Shown here: piece by piece, positions 55,710 to 64,000 of the stretch
Numbering within the stretch: position 1 is the first letter of the stretch
Layout of the letters: each line of letters starts with the position of its first letter
Source: Limnephilus marmoratus
Taxonomy: Eukaryota; Arthropoda; Insecta; Trichoptera; Limnephilidae
Assembly: GCA_917880885.1 (NCBI GenBank)
Contig: OU862922.1
Location: 21,142,627 to 21,206,626 of the forward strand
DNA length: 64,000 nucleotides
Direction of reading: 5' to 3'
Position numbers and translations under genes: made by a program
The notes under the pieces: generated by a model
Told to the model about the DNA's origin: nothing
Databases searched by the model: none
The model's input: only the letters and a program-made list of their open reading frames with translations

Positions 55710-56712
55710 GCCTTACAAAATATGTCAATTTCCTTAATTGATATGTGATATACAATGATATGAGGCATGAGGTATTAACAGGGGATTGTAATTTGATGAC
55801 CGGACAATCTAAAAATGTGTAACTTCATCACTCCTTTAAAAAATCATTAAAAGTTTTGGAAAAAAATTGGTTAAACAGATTATGTCAAAAAAAAAACTTC
55901 AATTTTTATGACTTTTCAAAGGGGTGTTACTAAATACTACTTTGTTGAGTTGTTGTAGAATCTAGTAATCACTTGCTTTACTATCCGACTTTGAACGAGA
56001 AGTGGTTTGAATGTATGGCTTTGTTTAAAATTATGTTGTTAGCTAAAAAAATGAACTGTTTCATAATTGGAGACGAGAAATGCTCAGAGATTTTTTTTCT
56101 CCATGTTATGCATAAATTCGATATTATTTCAGTAGCACAATAAACCAAATAGACGTTGGCAGATCTATGGTGCACAGGGTTCGGTTCATTAAAGCAATTC
56201 ATTCAGCACTTTATTGTTCCAGCGACCGACCTGTAGTATTCATACAGAGTACGGCAGTAACAATAATATGTTATGTGGCTGACCACATCATTATTCGGAA
56301 GCAATATAGATCCAGACTTCTCGAAGTACCTTGGCAACTTACAACAACTGGCAACCGACAATTGGCAACTGCCAAACGGTAACTATTATTCCTGGCAGTC
56401 CATTGATAGCTACCGGATTTACGTCCGCGGGAGCTTTCGACGGGGGCAGCGCCTGTCGACCGCAAAAAGCTCATTGTGAGGAGAACTTAAATTTATGAAC
56501 AGTTCTTATTGTGTTCTGGCTGGAAGTAATATCTTCTGGCTACCGGACGCGTATCTAAATGTGAATGTTTTTATTGTGTAAGTGGTACACGTTTTTGAGG
56601 TTAACGCACCGAATATTGCTTCTTTATTTCTGCAATCATAAATAAAATGTCTCGGGTATGTCACGATTTTTTTGAAACCTCAGCGTACCTATTGCATATT
56701 TGGTATTGTTGG
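55710..56712. other. anonymous DNA
   Basis: No gene or known repeat recognised in 1 kb. Confidence 0.4.
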
Positions 56713-56714
56713 GG

Positions 56715-57593
56715 TTTTTTATGTGAATACCGCACAAGCGACCCAAGTTTTTCAATTTGGGAGGCGGGAATAAGTACCGCCGCCCGAGGAATCATTTATT
56801 GAACGAACAACTGTGCTGTATGTCACCCCAAGTAGTTTTGGGTGACCTATGTTAGCAGGAGTGCCCCAGTTCGTGGGGGTGAGGTCTTGGAGGCGAAGCG
56901 TCTGCCTACCAGCCGCGTGACGGACTGGACCGAGAGAAACTGGTTGAGGGAGATTTTTTGATCTCTCTAGTCGAACTCTCTCTACAGCCTGATTCTCTAT
57001 TGCCGTGCACTGCAGTGGGAGAGATACATACGTCCGTCCCTCCTTGACACTCTGACCTCCAGATTCCTACTCACCCCGCTTTTTTTTCCTTTTCAGAACT
57101 TCCTCTTCATCCTTTCCCTAAAAATACCCTACACATAGCATCCTCAAGCCGGCTTAGAGCCTGAGGGAAAATTATTTTCCTGAGAGCCTCTTGTATGTTG
57201 CTAATGTAAAAAAAAAAACGCTCACAATCGTCTGGTGCCAGTGAGATAATGGCCTTCCCAATTGGAGCATATTGTGAAGCTACAAGTTGTAGGAGAGGAA
57301 GAAGATGGGGAAGAGGAGGGTGTGAAGTACCTGGTTCCTCAGATCTGGTTACCAAATACGGCTGAAAGTCATTTCATGCCAAATATTTCTATTTTGAATA
57401 GAGGTCCTACACCAGGTCGATACTGATGGTATCTTCCACGTATTCCACTCTGGAACGTGTCGCAATATTTTAATTAATTAATTGTGAAATAACACAAATA
57501 AATCAAATAAAATGGCGAATTGTCTACGCTAGGATTTGAACACACGTCCTCCAGATTGATGTTCGAGAGTCTTAACTTTCAACCACGGAGGCC
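56715..57593 (-). repeat. SINE-B copy interrupted by SINE-A
   Basis: The 3' end of SINE-B (minus) is at 56715-56752 (TTTTTTATGTGAATACCGCA) and resumes at 57219 with CTCACAATCGTCTGGTGCCA, body to 57530 and a decayed tRNA-like head to 57593. The 466 bases between are a plus-strand SINE-A. Confidence 0.8.
56753..57218 (+). repeat. SINE-A long form, full length
   Basis: CAATTTGGGAGGCGGGAATA at the start, CTCTTGTATGTTGCTAATGT and A12 at the end. It sits inside a SINE-B copy, so it is younger than that copy. Confidence 0.85.
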
Positions 57594-57699
57594 AAGGGAA
57601 GTTGCCTTGCATTGTTAAACGTCGCGTCGCTAAAAACATGCACCCTGACTTTTCTTTTATTCGTAGGAAAATCAAATATTTTATAATAATAAATATTTT

Positions 57700-58112
57700 A
57701 TTTTTTTTACAGTGAATACCGCACAAGAACCTCAACTGCTCCCGTCTGGAGCCAGTGAGACTATGGCATCCCCAATTGGGGTATGTTGTGAGGCTGAAGG
57801 TAGTGGGGAGGGGAAGGAGGTGGGGAAGAGGAAGGTTGAGAAGTACCTGGCTATTCAGATCTGGTCACCAAACACGGCTAAAGCCATTTTCAAGCAACGT
57901 TTCAATTCTGAATGGTGGTCTTACACCAGGGCGATACTGATAGTATCTTCCACTCTGGAACATGCCGCAAATATACTATATATTATTTTAAATGAATTAA
58001 TTGTGAAATAACACAAATTAATCAAATAAAATTTATTTGCGCAAGCCGGGTTCGAACCCGCGACCTCCGGATTGTGAGTCAAGAGTCTTACCCACTGGAC
58101 TATGGAGGTCGT
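57700..58112 (-). repeat. SINE-B copy, complete
   Basis: Minus strand. The tRNA-like head at 58040-58112 has A box TAGTCCAGTGG and B box GGGTTCGAACCC; the body follows and T9 with CAGTGAATACCGCACAAG marks the 3' end. It is almost identical to the copy at 61508, so both are young. Confidence 0.9.
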
Positions 58113-59412
58113 CGCTAATATGACTAGTGGTTGTCCAGCAACTTTTTACTTCTAAAAAGCTTTAAAAATTTGTATTTGATTATTGATAAAAAAATATTGA
58201 ATATTTAAAAGCACTTGATGAAAGTGCGCTCGATAGTAGTTGCGTTGATCTAGAAACTCCTGATAGACAAACACTGTAAGTTTTACAGATAATTTTTAAT
58301 AAGATCAAGAAAATTCAAAAACTGGTCAGTTCTTTTCATAAATATGGTCGCTCCGCTTTATTGCACCATAATGGCAATTTCTAGTTCAATGTTGCTTCTG
58401 TAATCTATAAACAACTCTACACCAAATTTATAAACAACACTCTAAACAATATATTATTTGATCGCCACTCCTCTCTTCCAAGAGACAAAGAGCATAACAA
58501 GCAAATCCTTAAAATATACCTATCAGGATTACAGAAGGTGTCGCAGGACATGAAGCACGTACGGTGAGAACGTGAACAAAAGGCTTCCTAGTAAGAAGCG
58601 ATAAATCACGAATGAGACGACTAAAGCGGTCGTTTGATGCATGAGGGCGAAACGAATTGACCCTGTTAACTTATGACCTCCGAGCTTTCAAGTCTGGAAA
58701 AACTTGGGGTGGATCACTATGACAACTAATTGGAACAAAAAAAATATTTACGTTTATAGTTACAAAACACTTTTTAGTAGGTATAACTACGGTACCGACT
58801 CTGAAAGTTACGCAAGTAGACAACCAACTTATGATTTACGCATTTATCGTAGTCAAGTTTGTTAAAGGAAAATAAAGGGTACTTCGAAATACGCATAAAG
58901 TTGACGGGTTGGCAATACTTTACTTGTTAAAACGCCTCCAGTGAATTATTTAATAATAAACGCATTGTTTTATTATTAATAAATAAAGTGTAGACATTAA
59001 TTACCTACCTGCATAATTATATTTATGTCAGTAAAAGCACACAACAAATAACTTTGCATAAACCGCAAATTCTTTGAAGTATTTATTAAATGATTATTCA
59101 TTGTTGTCTTGCAATGACAATGTTCGAAGTTTCAGTAAACATCCTGTGTAAGATTTATAATGATTTGTGTTAGAACTTAGGATTTATTAACAATTCATAT
59201 ATTTATTGTTTCAATTGTGGCGTGTTTTATTACAAACGGTGGGCCAGTGGCGGTTCGTATTTAAATAATAGGGAGGCCATTTTAAAAAAGAAAAAAAATC
59301 TTTTGTGAGCGGCTTTTCTTATTCACCAATAATATAGTTTTGAGTCACGTCGTTTTAAAAAGCTTGCAAATATAGAAGACCGTTTCGTAAAGAATTAGCT
59401 TTTTTATTTGAA
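58113..59412. other. anonymous DNA with a decayed coding-like stretch
   Basis: 58305-58563 (plus) reads QKLVSSFHKYGRSALLHHN, a stop, then YTKFINNTLNNILFDRHSSL and HNKQILKIYLSGLQKVSQ: hydrophilic and coding-like, but not recognised. GGCCAGTGGCGGTTCGT at 59243 resembles a hAT terminus without a partner. Confidence 0.3.
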
Positions 59413-59414
59413 GT

Positions 59415-59810
59415 TTAACATAAATGAAAAACAACAGCTTCTTCTTTGTGTGCCGTATAAGGTCCCCCCGACGCGACGTTGGCGATCACTCTTGAAAATG
59501 TCTCTCTCTCTTGCGCTGCCCGGAATAGCTCCTCCACACTTCTAACGCCGGTCCACTCTCGTATATTTCGCAGCCAAGACATTTGTCTCCTACCAGGCCC
59601 TCGGCGACCCTCTATCTTGCCTTTCAATATTAAATGGAGCAAGTGATACTTCTCCCCTCGAATTATATGACCCAGATATGAAAATTTCCGGATTTTTATT
59701 AATGTAAGCAGTTCTCTATCTGCTCTAGCCCGCCTGAGAATTTCCGTATTGATAATCATGTCGGTCCATGGGACCTTGTATATACGTAAAATGTAAATAC
59801 AAAATGTGTA
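59415..59810 (-). pseudogene. LINE C-terminal fragment
   Basis: Minus strand: KVPWTDMIINTEILRRARAD, LTLIKIRKFSYLGHIIRGE, KGKIEGRRGPGRRQMSWLRN and WTGVRSVEELFRAAQERE...VIANVASGG. The order W-T...L...R-K-x-x-Y-x-G-H-x-x-R-x-E and G-K-x-x-G-R-R-G-x-G-R is the C-terminus of a LINE of the kind commonly found in insects with YFGH-type ends. About 125 residues with an open frame; RT core missing. Confidence 0.8.
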
Positions 59811-60189
59811 TGCAAAAACAACATGTATATACATAAGTACCTCCTACACTAGCGACTATACTTTCACTGACTAATGCATTTTTAAGTATGAAATACATCA
59901 TTTCCTTAAAAATCGGTACATTATGGAAGATTTGTCATCTGCAGAAAATATTGTATACAATCTGTATTCATGTACTTGATAACAATAACGCAAATATTGT
60001 GATACTCAATGCTCACCTAAGTGAATAAATTTACCTACCAATTCAGCTCCCCCTGTAAATAATAACGTCGTTAGCCTTCTCACCCAAAGTTTTATATTTC
60101 AACTATACGTATTATGTTCCACTTGTTTTTCCAGAATGTGTGAGACAAATCATATTTATACTATATATTCCATATTGTTTTTATAATTT

Positions 60190-61104
60190 TTTATTTTGTA
60201 ACTATATAATATTTTTTACATTTTTATATGAAACATGTTAGTTATATAAAATAGAAAATATATTCGTAGTCCTCCTCACTAGGAGATCCTGTGCTGAGGG
60301 GGACTATGCTTTGAATAAGTTTTTCAGCGACTTCTATGGTTTAACTTCATTGTTTGGTTTTCCAGAAACTTCTATGATGTCTTAAGTATACTAGTAAGGT
60401 CATTTTCCGACAGTTCCTTCAGCCAACATTTAATGTCCTTAATGTAGCTATTTTCTGTTTTAATTTTTTTGATACTAACTGGGAGTTTGTTATATAACTT
60501 TACTGCTAAAAATTCAGAACTTCTTTGACCAAATGCAGAGTTACACTTTGAATATTAAGTACGTCTGTTTGTTTGGCTCTGGTCTTATGAGCATGTCTGC
60601 CTCTGAGTCGTTTTTATGGTGATGTACTAGAATATTTTTGGCATAGATTTTCTGTATGCTTGGAACATCAAACTGTTTAAAAATTTCTGTTGGTGACATC
60701 CTTATGGAGACCTTTAGAATGGTCTTTATGATGCAATTCTGAGTTATCTTAAGTTGTTTTAAGTGACTAGATGCTGCTGAGCCCCATCCTATTACTCCAT
60801 ATTCCAATCGAGAGTGGCATAAAGCATAATATACTCTCTTTAGATCCCTCATCGACAAGATGTTTCTTAATTTTTTGAAGAAGTAGATGAGTTTTGTTAG
60901 CTTTTTTGAGGTAAGATCAATGTGTGAATTCCACTGTAGTTTTTCATCAATTTCAATCCCAAGGTATTTAATACTTTTTGTTTGGGTTATAGACGGGCAG
61001 GAACATTGTGGAAAAGTATTTTGACATTCATGTAATTTGAGGGGATGCACATTCATTGTTAATTTGAGTTTTGTGAATGGCAATTGCTGTAATGGCTCAA
61101 ACAT
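60190..61104 (-). pseudogene. LINE1-family copy, C-terminal half and 3' UTR
   Basis: The frame of 187 residues (60541-61104) reads SIKYLGIEIDEKLQWNSHID, LTKLIYFFKKLRNILSMRDL, KRVYYALCHSRLEYGVIGWG and QNCIIKTILKVSIR. After one frameshift it goes on SAFGQRSSEFLAVKLYNKLP and IKCWLKELSENDLTSIL to the stop near 60380. It is the same family as 38770-41003. The 3' UTR carries a type 1 hairpin at 60269-60304 and an AT-rich tail. 5'-truncated before the RT palm. Confidence 0.85.
60269..60304 (-). ncRNA. LINE 3' UTR hairpin, type 1
   Basis: Minus strand GTCCCCCTC pairs with GAGGAGGAC (one mismatch) around AGCACAGGATCTCCTAGT. Confidence 0.5.
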
Positions 61105-61505
61105 ATTATTCTCTATGATTACATAAATACGTCAACGCATTAGATTATTGAATCTACGAAAACAAAAATTGCTCCGAAATTTCAAATATGTGTTCTGAAC
61201 AACATATATTTGGAATGTTAACACTGTCCACCCGGTCACCGTCACCAAACGAATTTAAGTAGTTATTAATATCTTAAGTACCTCCTAAAAGGCCGTGGCG
61301 AATTTGTGGACCGGCCGTTTCGCGCCTTGCATTCGATGAACATTATTTATTTTATTGCGTCAACGTGTTAATTTTGAACCCGCGAAATAAAGGCGAAGTA
61401 CCTAATTAAAAGTTTTTTTTTCATTTTTGTAATTTCCATGTAAATTGATTCATTGGTCTAATATTTTGTTGGAAATCAGTAGTTTTCAGAGTGCGATGAA
61501 AATAT
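61105..61505. other. anonymous DNA
   Basis: No gene or known repeat recognised. Confidence 0.4.
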
Positions 61506-61507
61506 GT

Positions 61508-61935
61508 TTGTATTTTTTTTTTTTTTTTTTTTACAGTGAATACCGCACAAGAATCTCAACTGCTCCCGTCTGGAGCCAGTGAGACTATGGCATCCCCAAT
61601 TGGGGTATGTTGTGAGGCTGAAGGTGGTGGGGAGGGGAAGGAGGTGGGGAAGAGGAAGGTTGGGAAGTACCTGGCTATTCAGATCTGGTCACTAAACACG
61701 GCTAAAGCCATTTTCAAGCAACGTTTCAATTCTGAATGGTGGTCTTACACCAGGGCGATACTAATAGTATCTTCCACTCTGGAACATGCCGCAAATATAC
61801 TATATATTATTTTAAATGAATTAATTGTGAAATAACACAAATTAATCAAATAAAATTTATTTGCGCATGCCGGGTTCGAACCCGCGACCTCCGGAATGTG
61901 AGTCAAGAGTCTTAGCCACTGGACTACGGAGGTCG
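61508..61935 (-). repeat. SINE-B copy, complete and young
   Basis: Minus strand. Head at 61862-61935 (TAGTCCAGTGG; GGGTTCGAACCC), 3' tail T24 at 61508. It differs from the 57700 copy at only about ten places over 400 bases. Confidence 0.9.
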
Positions 61936-62048
61936 TATGTGTTCTGTGAATACTTTTAAAAAATGGCATTATCCTTCAAAAATTAACTCATTTAAAAGCA
62001 TTGATATGGAAATCACACTTCATTTCAGCAATTAATATTAGGTCCTTA

Positions 62049-63003
62049 CATATGAAATTGGCGTTTTGTATGGGAGGAACATAAAGTCGATTTTTTTATA
62101 TATAATATATTTATTTAATCAAAGTATGTACCATGTCTATGCACTTTTGACATCTCATAGGTATTTCGTCGATCTCTTTACTAAAAAAACATTCGGACGG
62201 AAATCAATAAAATCTTTGAAGGCGGTTTGGACTGCCCCAACGGCGTTGAATTTTTTCCCTTGCAAGAAGTTATCCAAATTTCGAAAAAAATGGTAATCTG
62301 TTGGGGCAAGGTCCGGAGAGTACGGTGGATGTCTTAGACATTCCAATTGAAGCTCCTCTAATTTGGTAGCCGTCTGTTGTGCAGTGTGTGGTCTAGCGTT
62401 CTAACGCGCGTTTGTTGATTTGCTTCACTCAATTCGTGAGGTAAACACCTTTCAAGCTTTTTCACCTTCCCAACTTGCTTCAAGTGGATTAAAACAGTTT
62501 TATCACTAACACCGCAGCCTGCAGCTAACTCTGACGTGGTTTGCGATGGATCCGCTTCTACAATAGCCATCAATTCTTCATTATCAACCATCTCCGGCCG
62601 TCCCCGTGGACGGCCGGAGACGGCCACGGGTCTCCCCGTCCACGGGGCTTGTTCTGCAGGTCGAAATTTCCAACTTTGGAACCAAAAACGCACTGTGTTT
62701 TCTTTTGCGGCACCGTCACCATACACATCATTAATCCTTCGAGCCGTTTCTGCAGCACTGGTGCCGCGGTGGAACTCGTACTCGTAAATAACGCCATATT
62801 TCAAGTTTTCCATTTTGTAAACTATGTGACGCAAAAAAAAAGCAATTAAAGAAAAAAAAAAGAATTATAATTTTTGAAACACAAATACATGAGTATATAT
62901 ATAAAGCTGTTTAAATTTGAATTTGGAATTCCTAACCAAAGAGAAGATATTTGAGATCAGAGATTACAAAGTTGCCAGTACGGCAAAACGCCAATTTCAT
63001 ATG
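62049..63003 (-). mobile_element. mariner element, internally deleted, 955 bp
   Basis: The 20-bp ends CATATGAAATTGGCGTTTTG are perfect inverted repeats, flanked by TA (62047-62048, 63004-63005), the mariner target. It encodes a broken transposase on the minus strand. Confidence 0.92.
62155..62834 (-). pseudogene. mariner transposase with deleted catalytic core
   Basis: Mariner transposase binds the terminal repeats through a paired HTH domain and cuts with a D-D-D triad. The N-terminal frame (62358-62834, likely start at the second Met, 62813) keeps the HTH part: YEFHRGTSAAETARRIND, ENTVRFWFQSWKF, GRP motif and ELAAGCGVSDKTVLIHLKQV, LPHELSEANQQ. In another frame, 62155 to about 62395 reads NARPHTAQQTATKLEELQLE and HPPYSPDLAPTDYHFFRNLD, which holds the third catalytic Asp. 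The part with the first two Asp residues (TGDE and HDN blocks) has been deleted and the frame shifted at the join, near 62395. It is inactive, but its ends look intact, so it could be moved by a related active transposase. Confidence 0.9.
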
Positions 63004-63005
63004 TA

Positions 63006-64000
63006 AACCTAATACAAAAAAATGGCGCAATGGTGATGTTTTATACGTCAATTTTTAAAATTTTGAATGAAAATCCTGACTGAAACAGATGTTTCTTTTG
63101 GTAATTAAGTTTAAAATTTATGCCTAGTGAAAGTGTAGCGGCATGTTGCGACTTATGGATTATTTACCGAAAAATTTGAAAAAAAAAATTCTTCTTATAC
63201 TATGGTACTAAATTCGACAACAAATACTTTATCTCGTTCAAAAATCACAACGTTATAACATTTAAATCTCAATTCTTAAGCTGGACTCAAAACATATGGA
63301 GATAAGAAATAGTTATCCTGAAACTAAATACTAATTACAGACGGAAACAAACACCACCAAAATGCACTAAAAATGCAATTTAATATATTTTTTATAATTC
63401 TTTCGTAAAAAAAAAACATTACGCATTATATTTATAATTACTTCATATTATTCAAACATAAATGAAGTCCTCGGCACTGGGGACCCCAATGAGGATATCA
63501 TTATCTCTATTTGAAAAAAAAAAATTAAGATGTTGTAACATCTATTTACGTACGACAGATAAGAAAATAAATTTAACATTTCGCAAAGCACGCGAGAGCG
63601 TGAGGGTAGAACACTAAAATATTGTAATTTACTTTAAATTTATAAAAATCATCATTTGGGTAGACTGGGGAGGTACAACTGAAATAACTGCTAAAACTTA
63701 AGCTCAATACATACAATATATCTAAAAAAAATAGTGCAAATTGATGAAACAACAAAATGGCTAAATCTATTCAACTTTGTTAAAATTGAGGAATAAGCTT
63801 TCATATTGTTTCATTGCAAGTTTAAAAACGCGGACTCAAAAGAACCTAACTTCATTAGCTTCGTGAAAGCCAAGCTTTGATATTTCGGTATGTGTGACAC
63901 AAAAGCTTCTGAATGAATTATGAACGTGACAACTTCTATCCAATTAGTTCAGCAAATGATGCAGTAGCTTGCAAAACATTACGATTCACAATGAAAAAAA
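63006..64000. other. anonymous AT-rich DNA with one hairpin
   Basis: No gene recognised. AGTCCTCGGCACTGGGGACCCCAATGAGGATA-type sequence at 63466-63497 resembles a decayed type 1 LINE 3' UTR hairpin (TCCTC/GAGGA), followed by A11, so a very short LINE end probably lies here. Confidence 0.4.

Noticed and set aside
61536..61835. 99-residue protein repeated at 57712 and 39892
   Set aside because: It is the antisense of SINE-B; the same frame is shortened in another copy and it contains no domain.

Overview
This is a eukaryotic, strongly AT-rich window with no operons, no rRNA or tRNA genes and no host protein-coding gene that I can recognise. The mix of elements (mariner, piggyBac-like, hAT-like and Harbinger-like MITEs, Helitrons, a Penelope-like element with a GIY-YIG domain, several LINE families, tRNA-derived SINEs) fits an arthropod, most likely an insect. 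The order cannot be told from the sequence. The window is best read as a transposon graveyard with a few young insertions.

Layout. 0-5 kb: a Harbinger-like repeat, a LINE 3' end and long anonymous AT-rich DNA. 5-9 kb: copies of a repeat I call SINE-A (about 465 bp, always starting CAATTTGGGAGGCGGG, ending in a LINE-like tail), one split by a palindromic MITE, then an RTE-like LINE fragment. 9-15.6 kb: a run of MITEs (hAT-like, two fold-back elements, Harbinger-like, a hammerhead-like palindrome) and a copy of a tRNA-headed repeat, SINE-B, split by two MITEs. 17.1-18.1 kb: a seven-copy 123-bp satellite. 21.3-25.1 kb: the most unusual element, a broken gene of a PIN-like nuclease type (VVFDGY, DDGDVLVVKTAV, GCDTTS, WGW and a Cys-rich tail) between inverted repeats of about 530 bp, with a LINE inserted in it. 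25.7-36.9 kb: SINE-A copies, LINE ends, a piggyBac-like MITE, a Helitron, a 46-bp minisatellite, a Penelope remnant and a LINE. 38.7-42.9 kb: a three-deep nest (LINE1 containing LINE2 containing SINE-B), more SINE-A, and second copies of the 9-bp-TSD MITE and the hammerhead-like palindrome. 46.7 kb: a hAT MITE with an 8-bp duplication. 49.2-52.1 kb: an uninterrupted 769-aa Penelope-like ORF lying between 52-bp inverted repeats. 53.3-54.7 kb: a Helitron with a Rep/helicase N-terminal remnant. 55-58 kb: Harbinger-like MITE and nested SINEs. 59-61.9 kb: two LINE fragments and a young SINE-B. 62-63 kb: an internally deleted mariner.

How they work together. SINE-A, SINE-B and one LINE family end in nearly the same 3' sequence (…CATGTAAAA), which suggests both SINEs use that LINE's reverse transcriptase. 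The CR1/Jockey-like LINE 3' UTRs carry one of two hairpin types whose stems vary in a compensatory way between copies, as expected for an RNA structure read by the element's own RT. The Penelope 3' ends and two palindromic repeats carry hammerhead-ribozyme-like cores. Coordinates of repeat ends are read by eye and may be off by a few bases; superfamily names rest on termini, duplication length and conserved motifs only.
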